Below, piece after piece: positions 1-8,601 of a stretch of 64,000 nucleotides of DNA. The notes beneath the pieces are model-generated. The model searched no databases, was not told where the DNA came from, and saw only the letters and a program-made list of their open reading frames with translations. Where the stretch lies: IMG/VR virus record IMGVR_UViG_3300010885_049871, positions 1 to 64,000 of that record. The stretch is one strand, 5' to 3'. Origin of the DNA: a virus. Position 1 is the first letter of the stretch; each line of letters opens with the position of its first letter. The position numbers and the translations under genes were made by a program.

Positions 1-254
1 ATAATGAGATTGTAGTTTCCTACGCGGAGGCGGTTGACCGGTACCCCCTACTCAAGCTTCACATATCAACGGAACCCTAGTAACCCGATCAAGATCCAAG
101 TCCTATAAGCAGGGGTTGTATCTGTTTCACAGAGCCCCGACCATTTGTTGCCTTAAGTTAGCAATTGCCTTTGACGTCCAAGTCCAGACCGGGTATCTCA
201 CCGTTCTTCAATGGAGCCGAATCAAACATTCGGCACAGTGTCGTTTGTGTTGCC
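1..254. other. Unassigned, probably structured non-coding segment
   Basis: No convincing gene lies here in either direction. Two hairpins are visible: one at 112-138 (outer GGGG/CCCC, inner TCTGT-TTC-ACAGA) and one at 216-234 (7-bp stem GCCGAAT/ATTCGGC, 5-nt loop). An 11-bp direct repeat TGTTGCCTTAA occurs at 146-156 and 248-258. The segment lies directly downstream of a minus-strand GIY-YIG endonuclease, a setting where group I intron RNA sometimes occurs, but I could not identify an intron core. On the minus strand the last ~45 bases before the window edge are open in one frame, which could be the start of another gene or an exon. No tRNA fold was found. Confidence 0.35.
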
Positions 255-683
255 TTAAATTTTGTTTATAATGTGTGAGCCGTGAACTCTAACTGAGATC
301 TGGCCATTGTAATAATCTGTGGATTCTAATACCTTGCGATTGAACTGTTCTCTAGCTTCAATGTAACTGCATTGTGCTTTTGATGTGCAATAGTAAAGTA
401 TCTCTCTGGTGAAGTTTTCGGTGCCTAAGGTGTTGACATCAACAGTTAGATTTTCGCTTGAACCGTAGTACTCGCGCCAATCACTGTCAATTTTGGTTCT
501 AATTTTCTTTTTTTTCTTGATGCCGTTTTTTTGCTTGACTGTTTTGTAAGTGGTTTTTGAAAATTTAGCTAGTTTTTTGCCTATGTACTTGCGACCAGAA
601 AGATTATTGGTGATCAGGTAAACAAATCCTATGCATTCTTCTGGCAGTGTCTCAACTGGAGTGTTTTGATAAAGCCATGTCAT
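255..683 (-). CDS. GIY-YIG family endonuclease
   Basis: 142-residue protein with an N-terminal GIY-YIG nuclease signature: VYLI at about residues 21-24 and KYIGKK at about 32-37, with the usual Asn and Gly between them. A Glu in the YIEAREQF segment near residue 110 is the candidate metal-binding residue, and a late Asn occurs in YYNG. A lysine-rich stretch sits at residues 56-60. Stand-alone proteins of this kind are common in T4-like phages; they act as homing or defence nucleases, or have unknown roles. It follows gp46 on the same strand after an 80-bp gap with no clear Shine-Dalgarno. Whether it is mobile cannot be told from one sequence. Confidence 0.75.
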   Translation of the reverse strand: MTWLYQNTPVETLPEECIGFVYLITNNLSGRKYIGKKLAKFSKTTYKTVKQKNGIKKKKKIRTKIDSDWREYYGSSENLTVDVNTLGTENFTREILYYCTSKAQCSYIEAREQFNRKVLESTDYYNGQISVRVHGSHIINKI

Positions 684-763
684 GCGGAATCTGTTGTATT
701 ACCTTTGCTGTATAGTTATGCCTTAAAGTGTTTTAGTGTATATTTTGATGACAATTGAAAATT

Positions 764-2527
764 TTATGCTAACTCAACATCTGTGTTATAGCTAGTAAAG
801 CCGTTTTCTTTTACCACTTTGAGAATATTCTCAACGCGGCCAGCCAGTTCGTCTCTATGACTCACTAGCCAAATACTCTTGTGACGTTCTCGACTCATGT
901 GTTTGAGCAAGGCCAAACTGTTTTCAACACCTTGTGTGTCCATTCCAGAATCAATCATCTCGTCAATGAACAACACATTAATTGGTTGATACAAACTTTC
1001 ATACACATCACGGAATGCCCAACTCATACTGAGTATGAGCCTGTTGCGTTCACCGCGGCTTAGATTATCAAAGTCCAGCTCACGCCCCAATTCTTCAATA
1101 CTCACGCTCAAGTCATTCTGGAACACCACTGTGTGCGGCAATCCAATACGATCAAGATAGTGCGTGAGTCGTGTATTCAAGTAGCTTAAATTTTGCTCAA
1201 TGATTTTTTTACGAATAAAACTGTCTTTGCTGGTCAACAGCTTTAACAAAAACTCTTGATGTTCTTGCAGTCGTGTAAATTCATTCACAGTGTCGTAACT
1301 GACTTCTTGCAGAGCTTGAGCTTGCATTTCTTCAATTTGTTCGTCATACGGATCAGCTTCGGCAGATCTTGTGGCCAGACTTTTTTGCAAACTGTCTACA
1401 GAATTTTTATGATTCAGTGCATCTTCCAGTGTGTCATAAAACACCGTGGGTGCCTTGCCCAACTCGCCAAGTTCTTTCAACGTGGTTTGATGCTCTGTAC
1501 GCTGATTGTCATTGGTCAACAGTTGCAGCGCCGCTTCCTGCAACGAATTTTGTTTGCCCGAGCGAATTTCATCTTGCTTGGTGTCGTGAATGTCGGAGCC
1601 GCAGGCATAGCACTTGTGATTGTCCAAGGATGCAATTTCTTCAGTCAACTTGGTTTTGGTCTTGATCAGTTTGACATCGTCCGCGTCAATACTGCGTAGC
1701 CATCTGGTGGCCTCATCAATTGCGGTCTTGCGCTGATGAAACACTGCCAGTTCTCGATGAGCACTGACTTCTAGATCAGTGTTGATGTGCTCGAGATCTG
1801 CAATGGCCTGTGTGTACTGTGCTACATCTTCTGCTCGTTTGGCATTCCACAGTCGTTGTCGTTTGCGCAGGCTTTCAATCTGTTCTTCAATTCGCTTGTT
1901 GGCCTCTTGCACAGCTCGTATACGGAATTCTTCTTGAGTTAGAGAATCTTTGGTTTCGCGATTGAGTTCTTTGATACGATCTGCTCGCTCACTCAGCATG
2001 GTAATACCCAGCAGTTGTTCAATAATTGTTCGTTGATCGTTGGCTTTCAAACTCAAAAACGGTTCGGTGTAGGTGTTCAACGCCAAAATATGTTTGAACA
2101 TGTCGTGACTAAGTCCAAGGGTGCTTTCAATGGCCTGTTGAGTTTCTCGACTGTCGCCTTGCGCATTGTCTGTGGATTCTTGTTCTTGATTGTTGATATA
2201 AAATCTCAGCACATTGGGTTTGCGCCCACGCTCAATTTTATATTCTTTGCCACCTACACCAAACTCCAGGCTAACCAACATGTTTTTAGCATTGGTTTTA
2301 TTGACCAGGTTGTCTTTGCGGATATTGCTGAGTGCTGTTCCATACAGGCTGTAGCTAAGAGCATTGATGATGGTGGTCTTGCCTGTGCCATTGCGACTGC
2401 CGTCACCACCTAGGTCCAAGTTCTCACCTAACACAAGTGTAAGATCTTTTCGATCAAAATCAATGGCCTGAGTGCTGTTGCCCACACTCATGAAGTTTTT
2501 CACGGTTAAATTTCGTATATGGATCAT
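764..2527 (-). CDS. 46: Recombination exonuclease subunit gp46 (Rad50/SbcC-like ATPase)
   Basis: 587 residues, close to the usual size for T4 gp46. The Walker A segment is GxxxxNGTGKTT at residues 41-52. A long coiled coil follows with a zinc-hook CYAC near the middle (about residue 305). The ABC signature LSRGERNRL begins at 489, Walker B LFIDE is at 519-523, and the H-loop VSHRD is at about 555. In T4, gp46 pairs with gp47 to resect DNA ends for recombination-dependent replication and host DNA degradation. Its ATG overlaps the gp47 stop (ATGA at 2524-2527), so the two subunits are translationally coupled. Identification is firm. Confidence 0.97.
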   Translation of the reverse strand: MIHIRNLTVKNFMSVGNSTQAIDFDRKDLTLVLGENLDLGGDGSRNGTGKTTIINALSYSLYGTALSNIRKDNLVNKTNAKNMLVSLEFGVGGKEYKIERGRKPNVLRFYINNQEQESTDNAQGDSRETQQAIESTLGLSHDMFKHILALNTYTEPFLSLKANDQRTIIEQLLGITMLSERADRIKELNRETKDSLTQEEFRIRAVQEANKRIEEQIESLRKRQRLWNAKRAEDVAQYTQAIADLEHINTDLEVSAHRELAVFHQRKTAIDEATRWLRSIDADDVKLIKTKTKLTEEIASLDNHKCYACGSDIHDTKQDEIRSGKQNSLQEAALQLLTNDNQRTEHQTTLKELGELGKAPTVFYDTLEDALNHKNSVDSLQKSLATRSAEADPYDEQIEEMQAQALQEVSYDTVNEFTRLQEHQEFLLKLLTSKDSFIRKKIIEQNLSYLNTRLTHYLDRIGLPHTVVFQNDLSVSIEELGRELDFDNLSRGERNRLILSMSWAFRDVYESLYQPINVLFIDEMIDSGMDTQGVENSLALLKHMSRERHKSIWLVSHRDELAGRVENILKVVKENGFTSYNTDVELA

Positions 2528-3537
2528 AAATTTTGATAAATCTTCAGCAACAATTTGTTGTCGTAAAATTCACTTTCGATGTTGGTCAGCTGGTCGGTTA
2601 CAATTTGATCCACACTTTCAAATTTTACTTCGCCTGGCGCCATATCAGCATCTACTGCACTGCTCTTTACATTGATCAGGGCCATTTCTCTTAGATTGTA
2701 ATCTCGAACAAATGTTTCTTTGATAAAGTTTGCTTCTTCGTAACTGATGTCAATGTCCAATTCCACACGCACATGCATGTTGGCGGCCAACAGTTTAGGT
2801 GCTTGATCAATCACATTGCTCAATTTCATCACACGGTACAAGGGCTGCCCGGGCCATGCATGATATTCTGGCTCTTGTCCCCAGTTCAACACCATCATAC
2901 CACGGGCACTGTCTCCGGCATCGGCAAAATTGTGCGGAAAGCAGTTGCCGATGTAGTTGATATTTTTTTTCTGTTGTCGTAAATGAAAGTGTCCCGAAAA
3001 CACACTATCAAATCCACCAAAGCTTTCTACTTTGACTTCGCCGTGATCCGGCATTTCGACCATGGCATTCATTTTAAAGTGTGGAAGTTCAAAGTGGCCG
3101 AACATGTACTTAGCCGTCATTTTTGGAATGCGTTTGTGATCATCGCCCACCAGCCACGGAGCAATGATCACATCACCTTGTTGGAACCAGTCGTTGCATA
3201 CCACAATGTTTGGCAAATGACGAGCCCATTCGACGCCGTGTATGTTGCGCCGGTCGCGATAGTACAGGTCGTGATTGCCGGGAATAAAATAAAACTGTTC
3301 AAATGCTGCGGACAGCTTTTCCAAACTGCGCAGACTGAAGTTCAGTGTTTGTAAATTGATACTGGCTCGGTGATGGTGCCAGTCGCCCAGAAACATTCCA
3401 GTTTCACAACCTTGCTCCTGTGCAGTTTCGATAAACCAATCGATAAACTGTTCACAGTCTTGATTGTGAACCAGGCTATTGGATTTGAGTCCAAAATGTA
3501 TGTCTGTGCAAACAGCAACTTTTTTAAATAGATTCAT
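2524..3537 (-). CDS. 47: Recombination nuclease subunit gp47 (Mre11/SbcD-like)
   Basis: Metallophosphoesterase with motifs in order: TDIHFG (residues 11-16), GDWHHHR, GNHD and the late GHFHLR. These are the metal-binding blocks of the Mre11 family. It partners gp46, encoded immediately downstream with a 4-nt overlap. I place the start at the ATG at 3537 (337 residues), because the protein then opens directly into the first metal-binding strand. A longer frame begins at 3582, but the added 15 residues are Cys-rich and overlie a perfect 8-bp hairpin (3552-3571). Confidence 0.95.
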   Translation of the reverse strand: MNLFKKVAVCTDIHFGLKSNSLVHNQDCEQFIDWFIETAQEQGCETGMFLGDWHHHRASINLQTLNFSLRSLEKLSAAFEQFYFIPGNHDLYYRDRRNIHGVEWARHLPNIVVCNDWFQQGDVIIAPWLVGDDHKRIPKMTAKYMFGHFELPHFKMNAMVEMPDHGEVKVESFGGFDSVFSGHFHLRQQKKNINYIGNCFPHNFADAGDSARGMMVLNWGQEPEYHAWPGQPLYRVMKLSNVIDQAPKLLAANMHVRVELDIDISYEEANFIKETFVRDYNLREMALINVKSSAVDADMAPGEVKFESVDQIVTDQLTNIESEFYDNKLLLKIYQNL

Positions 3538-3551
3538 ATCAGCTATTGTAA

Positions 3552-3571
3552 CACATGCCTGTAGGCATGTG
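3552..3571. other. 8-bp stem-loop between gp55 and gp47
   Basis: CACATGCC, loop TGTA, GGCATGTG forms a perfect inverted repeat. It lies between the gp55 stop (3597) and the preferred gp47 start (3537). There is no T-tract after it in the transcribed (minus) direction, so it is unlikely to be a full intrinsic terminator. It could tune expression between the late sigma and nuclease genes, be an RNA-processing site, or be a repressor site. Confidence 0.6.
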
Positions 3572-3596
3572 CAATCGGGCATTCAGCCAAACTAGA

Positions 3597-4586
3597 TTAT
3601 TCGACTGTGGTTGATTCAGCCGCGGGCTCCACAGCTGGTCGATCAACAATGTAAGTGGTGATGGTAACAGGACCACTCAGTTGCGCCATACTGGGCCGAC
3701 CAGCATTTTGTCTTGTCCACGACGGGCTTAGTCCATTGATTTCCAAAATGTCATCGCGAATGTTTTGACTCTTCTTTTCCAAATTCAAGATGCGAGTAAA
3801 GCTATTGGTAATGGCAGCAGTGTAGTAGGCAAATGGATTTTGACTTTTGCTTTCGTCAAACTGTAGTCCAATTTGACTCAGTTGCAACAGAGCCTGGCCG
3901 CGCATTTCTTCGTTGTAGGTGTAGCCGCGCCAGTTTGATCTGGTGGCATAGCGTTCACACAGCTTCATAAACATGTGTGCAAGTTTGCGTGTCATGTCGC
4001 CATGATCCTTGGAAAACTCTCCGGTTTCAAGATTGCCTTTCCAATGACTACGGCCCACAAGATATTTTTCTTTGGCATCATTTAGTCGCCAGTGTTCAAA
4101 TGGTGGAAAGTTCAGTCGCTGCCGAACCGGATTCAACAGCACATCATCCAACAACTCGTCCAAGGAATCATCAATGGGCTCGTCTTCAAATTGCAGTAGA
4201 TCTTCTAGTTTTTGTTTTTTCTTTTGTTCTGATTTTGGAATTTTTTTCTCTGCCATTGGAATATGATCCCAGCAGCTGATACGAAACACCAAATCAGTAT
4301 TGGGGATTTTCACAGGGTCGACTATAGTGCCGGTTCGTTTGAGACGGTCAGCACGATTTCTGCGAGCTTCGGCAATGGTACGCTGATTGATCTTGTCCAA
4401 GCTGGGCAGAATAATGTCGTATTGACTGTCTGCATCGGGATTGACATAGTAGCAGTAGGTGTTTTTGCTAGCGTGAATTTCTTTTAAAATGTCTCTGTTG
4501 TTGAGATAATTTACTTTTGGTGCTATCGGAGTCGATGATATTGATTTGGTAGAATCCAAGTTGGATATAGTGCGTTTTGTTGCCAC
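3597..4586 (-). CDS. 55: Late-promoter sigma factor gp55
   Basis: The conserved core matches T4 gp55. It has an N-terminal NYLNNRDILKEI segment (T4 has a similar NYVNNKELLQAI) and a region-2-like stretch YNEEMRGQALLQ...FDESKSQNPFAYYTAAITN near residues 215-255. gp55 replaces host sigma70 on RNA polymerase and recognises the TATAAATA late box. At 329 residues it is much longer than T4 gp55 (about 185). The extra length is mostly an acidic and basic linker (poly-K/Q, then poly-D/E/L) around residues 120-160, plus a C-terminal tail. The start is GTG at 4586, preceded by AGGAG at 4596-4600 with a 9-nt gap. It is first in the operon gp55-gp47-gp46. Confidence 0.9.
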   Translation of the reverse strand: MATKRTISNLDSTKSISSTPIAPKVNYLNNRDILKEIHASKNTYCYYVNPDADSQYDIILPSLDKINQRTIAEARRNRADRLKRTGTIVDPVKIPNTDLVFRISCWDHIPMAEKKIPKSEQKKKQKLEDLLQFEDEPIDDSLDELLDDVLLNPVRQRLNFPPFEHWRLNDAKEKYLVGRSHWKGNLETGEFSKDHGDMTRKLAHMFMKLCERYATRSNWRGYTYNEEMRGQALLQLSQIGLQFDESKSQNPFAYYTAAITNSFTRILNLEKKSQNIRDDILEINGLSPSWTRQNAGRPSMAQLSGPVTITTYIVDRPAVEPAAESTTVE

Positions 4587-4612
4587 AGGCAGTGTCTCCT
4601 CGTAATATATTT

Positions 4613-4640
4613 ATTATAACATGGTTTACCGTGTTGTCAA
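4613..4640 (-). promoter_or_regulatory. Consensus sigma70-type promoter for the gp55-gp47-gp46 operon
   Basis: On the minus strand TTGACA (4640 to 4635) is separated by 16 bp from TATAAT (4618 to 4613). Both hexamers match the consensus exactly. The gp55 Shine-Dalgarno and GTG start follow within 30 bp. This is what would be expected for early or middle expression by host holoenzyme. The -10 region also contains AATAAATA (minus strand), so late RNA polymerase might use it too. Confidence 0.85.
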
Positions 4641-4672
4641 CCTTTATCATTATGTGCCCAGTTTATTTTCAC

Positions 4673-4680
4673 AATAAATA
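4673..4680 (+). promoter_or_regulatory. Late-promoter-like box upstream of the structural operon
   Basis: AATAAATA matches 7 of 8 positions of the T4 late box TATAAATA. It lies 20 bp upstream of the first structural ORF, whose AGGA Shine-Dalgarno is at 4687-4690. It is back to back with the gp55 promoter, so the late sigma gene and its presumed first target share one control region. Confidence 0.6.
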
Positions 4681-4700
4681 AGGTACAGGAACCAATAATT

Positions 4701-6836
4701 ATGGCATACGATCCAGCAAAAGCAGCACTGTATAACAAACTTCGTCAACAAGGAATAAGCGAAAACGCCGCCGCCGATCAAGCAGGAATACCGGCAGACA
4801 GTGCAGATTATGTATTCACTGGCAAATACAATGCTGACGGAACATTGAATCCAAACCCCGGTACCTTGGGTGCTGACGTACAAGGATCCGCAAAAGTTGC
4901 CGGTGTTGATTATGATCGGCCAACCGCAGCCGAAGCTGCGGTAGATGCCAGGGCGGCCCGAGCCGAAGCTGCAGACAATGCCAGGTTTGACCAAGGACTG
5001 CAATCACCGTCAAACTTTGAACAAGTTGATTTTCAGGTAGCGGCCAAAAATCCGCCTAGCACAGTAACACCAATCAATTATACTACCACCAGTACAGAAA
5101 CTGTGAGTGGTGGCGGATCAACCACAGTCACTGCTGGCGCCAGAACTCCCAATGCAGCCAGTGCATCATTACAACCGGCAATTGATGCAAAACAAGCTGA
5201 ACAAACGCAATTTATTAAAGATAATCCCAGTGACTTTGCTAGAAAAAAACAAGGTCTTCCGCCTCTCAGTCCTGAAGAAAGTCAGGAGCGACGAGAAAAA
5301 CTGCTCCAACTGTCGGCTGAAAAAGAAGAACTTACACTAAAACAACAAAATGCTGAATCATCAACGCCGCCAACAGTAACCACGGTTCCTAATACCACAA
5401 CAACTACCGAAACAGTTACCTCAGGAACCACCAGTGTCAATTCTGCAGTTGACTTTAACAATGATCAACAATTGTCACAACAAACCGAAGGGCAGATAGA
5501 TGCTCAAGGCCGTGCGCCCAACGCATCCACGGCTCGATCAGCTACACCAGTTGCTGCTCAAACAACAGTGGACGAAAATGGCCAGATAGTGCCAGTTCCC
5601 ACTGCTGCTCCAGTGTCCACAGAAACCACAGTGAACGAGTTTGGCCAAGTGGTGCCGGCCCCTACACCAGTTGTTGCACCAACTGATCCAGCCATTGCAC
5701 AAACCACTGTAGACGAATTTGGCAATATAGTTCCAGTCCCCACACCTGCTCCAGTGTCCACACAGACCACTGTGGACGAATTTGGCAATATAGTTCCAGT
5801 TGCCACACCCTCGCCAGTGTCCACACAAACCACAGTGGACGAATTTGGCAATATAGTTCCTGTTGCTACGCCTGCTCCGGTGTCCACACAGACCACTGTG
5901 GACGAATTTGGCAATATAGTTCCTGTTGCTACTGCTGCTGCTGATACTGCACAAGAAGCTGCTGCTCGGCAAGCAGCCACACTGGATAAAGCACGAGCAC
6001 AAAATACCATTGCCAATCAACGCAGCAACAAAAACAATGCTGACTGGCGTGTCAAACTACGTCTGGCACCCTTGGCTGATTACCTGTACATGGCCAAACC
6101 ACCAGGAATTCTAGCGCCCTTGGCACCGGATGGTGTGATATTCCCCTACACACCTACAATACAGACCAGTTACAAGGCCACTTATGCCACCACGGACATC
6201 ACACATTCCAACTATAGAGGATATTTTTATCAAGGCAGTGCAGTTGAGCCATTCACCATAAGTTCTACATTCACAGCACAGAGCACAGCCGAAGCTGAAT
6301 ACCTGCTGGCTGTGATACACTTTTTTAAATCTGTTACCAAAATGTTCTACGGACAAGATCCGCAGCGCGGAACACCGCCACCCTTGGTGTATCTGACTGG
6401 CTTAGGTGAGTTTCAATTCAACGAACATCCCTGTGTGGTCAGTGGTTTCACATATGACCTGCCAGCCGATGTGGATTATATTCGTGCATACAGTCCCAAT
6501 GTAAATAACAGCAACATGCTACAACAACGCCAATCAAACAATTCAACTGGCCCTGGCACATCCTGGGGCAATGGCATACTGGGCGGTGTGTTGGGCGGTG
6601 CAGTGAATAGACTGGCATCGTCCAAACTGTTCAATGGTCAACCACTACCAAAAGGTGGCCAAAATATTCCGCCAGCACCGCAGACATTAGGATCAAACAC
6701 AATTCCCACATATGTGCCAACCAAGATGACCATAGCAGTTTCGTTGCTGCCAGTGGTCAGTCGTCAAGCACAGAGTCAACGCTTCAGTGTACGGCAGTAC
6801 GCCACCGGTGACCTGCAAAAAGGAGGAATGTGGTAA
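4701..6836 (+). CDS. Baseplate or tail-tube structural protein (gp48/gp54-like C-terminal half)
   Basis: 711 residues. The N-terminal ~430 residues are low complexity (Ala/Thr/Pro/Gln-rich) and include six tandem TTVDEFGNIVPV-type repeats (about residues 288-415). The folded C-terminal part (about 440-711) has segments such as FPYTPTIQTSYKATY, IHFFKSVTKMFYGQD and TGLGEFQFNEHPCVVSGF. They resemble the conserved domain of T4-like baseplate tube-cap or tube-initiator proteins from aquatic myoviruses. It heads the late module, followed by a gp53-like gene, which fits a baseplate role. Assignment to gp48 versus gp54 is uncertain. AGGA precedes the ATG by 10 nt. Confidence 0.6.
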   Translation: MAYDPAKAALYNKLRQQGISENAAADQAGIPADSADYVFTGKYNADGTLNPNPGTLGADVQGSAKVAGVDYDRPTAAEAAVDARAARAEAADNARFDQGLQSPSNFEQVDFQVAAKNPPSTVTPINYTTTSTETVSGGGSTTVTAGARTPNAASASLQPAIDAKQAEQTQFIKDNPSDFARKKQGLPPLSPEESQERREKLLQLSAEKEELTLKQQNAESSTPPTVTTVPNTTTTTETVTSGTTSVNSAVDFNNDQQLSQQTEGQIDAQGRAPNASTARSATPVAAQTTVDENGQIVPVPTAAPVSTETTVNEFGQVVPAPTPVVAPTDPAIAQTTVDEFGNIVPVPTPAPVSTQTTVDEFGNIVPVATPSPVSTQTTVDEFGNIVPVATPAPVSTQTTVDEFGNIVPVATAAADTAQEAAARQAATLDKARAQNTIANQRSNKNNADWRVKLRLAPLADYLYMAKPPGILAPLAPDGVIFPYTPTIQTSYKATYATTDITHSNYRGYFYQGSAVEPFTISSTFTAQSTAEAEYLLAVIHFFKSVTKMFYGQDPQRGTPPPLVYLTGLGEFQFNEHPCVVSGFTYDLPADVDYIRAYSPNVNNSNMLQQRQSNNSTGPGTSWGNGILGGVLGGAVNRLASSKLFNGQPLPKGGQNIPPAPQTLGSNTIPTYVPTKMTIAVSLLPVVSRQAQSQRFSVRQYATGDLQKGGMW
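5562..5943 (+). repeat. In-frame tandem repeat, six units of about 63 bp
   Basis: Six units begin with codons for TTVDEFGNIVPV or close variants. The usual period is 21 residues (63 bp); unit 2 is expanded to 26 residues. The last four units are nearly identical at DNA level, which points to recent duplication or slippage. The array lies in the low-complexity N-terminal region of the baseplate protein. Confidence 0.9.
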
Positions 6837-7135
6837 TGGCAACTTATAATTCAACCAGTCCATATGCAACCACTGGCTACAGTCAGTTCTTTTTAGACAC
6901 CATGGTCAATAGACCAATTCCCTCACAGTCCGACGATCTGGTGTTTACCATCAACCAAACTTATCAATACAGACCTGACCTCCTGGCATTTGACCTGTAC
7001 GACAATGGCGGCCTATGGTGGGTATTTTACCAACGCAACCCCAACACATTAACAAAACCACCATTGGATTTTGCAATGAATACCAATATCTATATTCCCA
7101 AACTAAGCACCTTAAGATCAGTGCTGGGATTTTAA
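6836..7135 (+). CDS. 53: Baseplate wedge protein, gp53-like (LysM-type fold)
   Basis: A 99-residue protein. The signature is a short region with YQYRPDLLAFDLYDNGGLWWVFYQRNPN followed by a hydrophobic landing segment ending IPKLSTLRSVLGF. This pattern (a short gene product forcing the nearest baseplate subunit to lie beside a Trp-Trp pair) is typical of the gp53 family in aquatic T4-like phages, which is much shorter than T4 gp53 (about 196 aa). I chose the ATG at 6836 over the in-frame GTG at 6830 because AGGAGG lies at 6821-6826, nine bases before it. The upstream stop overlaps the start (TAATG). Confidence 0.6.
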   Translation: MATYNSTSPYATTGYSQFFLDTMVNRPIPSQSDDLVFTINQTYQYRPDLLAFDLYDNGGLWWVFYQRNPNTLTKPPLDFAMNTNIYIPKLSTLRSVLGF

Positions 7136-7138
7136 TCA

Positions 7139-8599
7139 ATGGCAACAGCAGCAGAAATTGAACAACGACTGGCAGCAGCTCGCGCAGCCCTAGGTCCATT
7201 GGAAGCCAACCAAGGCGCTGTACTGCGTGAGATTGGCGTGCTGAGCGCCGAAAAGGCAGCTCTTAGAGCTGCCTCTCAGAAACTATATCAAGGTGGCGAT
7301 CAAGTTGGAGCAAAACTTCTACGCGAGCAAGAAGGCGCACTTGATAATAAGATTTACGAACTGTCACAAGGTCCGGCAACGCAGGCACTTGAGGCCGAAC
7401 AAGCAAGAATTCGAACTCTTGAAAATGATCTGTATGCGGCACAGCAAAAAGCAGAATTTGATGCAAAACAAACATCTGCCACTGCTACCGCCGAAGTAAA
7501 AGAATCCGCTGCCGGTGCCACACAAAATCCTGCACCACCTGCTGCCACTGTCAACCAAAGGCTGACAACAACTCAAGCTGCTGCCCTGACCGCCAACACA
7601 GACGCAGGAACCAACGCTCCTGTAAAGACTTTTGCGCAGACTCAGAGTGTACCGCCGCCTAACACCGGCAGCGCAGAAGGACGGCCTGGAGGTGCACCTG
7701 GTGCAGGCGCCGGCGAAGACAGCGGCCAGACAGCATCAAACACTCAACGAATTCTCAGCACATTCAACAAAACAAGATTTGTTCCCAAGAACAACATATT
7801 GGACCAGTATGCCAGTTACACATATAATATTGCTTGGTATTTGATGCCTCCAGAAGGATTAACTGCTTTGAAAGAAACTGGAAAACCCAATTATGCGTCT
7901 TACAGTTTGTTAATGCAAAGTGGCGGTGCTTCTACAACTCCTGTTGCAGGAATTGCCCGCAACAAATTTTTTGAATTGGATTATTACATTGACAATCTGG
8001 AAATTAAAAGTAAAATAACAGGAAAAGGCACCGCCAGCGCCAATAATGTATCAGACATATCATTCACTGTGACAGAAACAACAGGTATAACACTGATTGA
8101 TAATCTTTATAATGCAGTGAATAGTGTGTATAAAAGTTCCGGTCTTGCATATGTTTCTGCAATATATTTATTGGTCATACGATTTTACGGCTACGACGAA
8201 AATGGCAAGATAGTGCAGGCCAGCAATGGCGACAACAACAATGCACTGGTGGAAAAATTTATGCCATTCCAACTGGCTCAGTTAACTTTTTCTGTGGGAA
8301 ATAAACTGGTCGAATACTCAGTCAAGGCAAAACCATTGATATACAATGTGGGATTTGGATCTAATTTAGGAGTGGTGAAAAAACAAATTCAAATCACCGG
8401 CGCCACAGTAAAAGATTTATTGATGAATGGCATACCTGGTGCAGAAGTATCAGCTGATGACGGCAGAATTTCAGCTCCTCGGCCACCTGTCCCACCAGTG
8501 GCCACTGCTCCTGACGACACCGTTTTTACCAATGCTACCTATGACGCCCTGGGAAATTACACTGGCGACAGTGGCTCACCATTCCAAGGAGCAGCATAA
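7139..8599 (+). CDS. Baseplate hub-associated virion structural protein
   Basis: 486 residues. The N-terminal ~105 residues are predicted coiled coil (Ala/Glu/Leu heptads), followed by an Ala/Gly/Pro-rich linker to about 200. The folded part has motifs TYNIAWYLMPPEGL, FFELDYYIDNLEIKSKI and IYLLVIRFYGYDENGKI. Position between gp53 and a gp5-like gene is where aquatic T4-like phages carry a hub protein (gp27-like role). It and the next gene may be two parts of that function. No enzymatic motif is seen. Confidence 0.5.
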   Translation: MATAAEIEQRLAAARAALGPLEANQGAVLREIGVLSAEKAALRAASQKLYQGGDQVGAKLLREQEGALDNKIYELSQGPATQALEAEQARIRTLENDLYAAQQKAEFDAKQTSATATAEVKESAAGATQNPAPPAATVNQRLTTTQAAALTANTDAGTNAPVKTFAQTQSVPPPNTGSAEGRPGGAPGAGAGEDSGQTASNTQRILSTFNKTRFVPKNNILDQYASYTYNIAWYLMPPEGLTALKETGKPNYASYSLLMQSGGASTTPVAGIARNKFFELDYYIDNLEIKSKITGKGTASANNVSDISFTVTETTGITLIDNLYNAVNSVYKSSGLAYVSAIYLLVIRFYGYDENGKIVQASNGDNNNALVEKFMPFQLAQLTFSVGNKLVEYSVKAKPLIYNVGFGSNLGVVKKQIQITGATVKDLLMNGIPGAEVSADDGRISAPRPPVPPVATAPDDTVFTNATYDALGNYTGDSGSPFQGAA

Positions 8600-8601
8600 G
8601 C

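Noticed and set aside
1-254. tRNA or tmRNA in the left-edge gap
   Set aside because: No T-arm or cloverleaf could be drawn, and the tmRNA 5' and 3' signatures are missing.
3538-3582. N-terminal 15-residue extension of gp47
   Set aside because: It overlies an 8-bp hairpin and contains Cys-rich text unlike the family; the ATG at 3537 fits better.
4650-5003. Minus-strand ORF overlapping the start of the first structural gene
   Set aside because: Shadow of the plus-strand gene; no Shine-Dalgarno and it would run through the divergent promoters.
5538-6020. Two long minus-strand ORFs across the 63-bp repeat array
   Set aside because: Their repetitive text is the antisense reading of the tandem repeat in the true gene.
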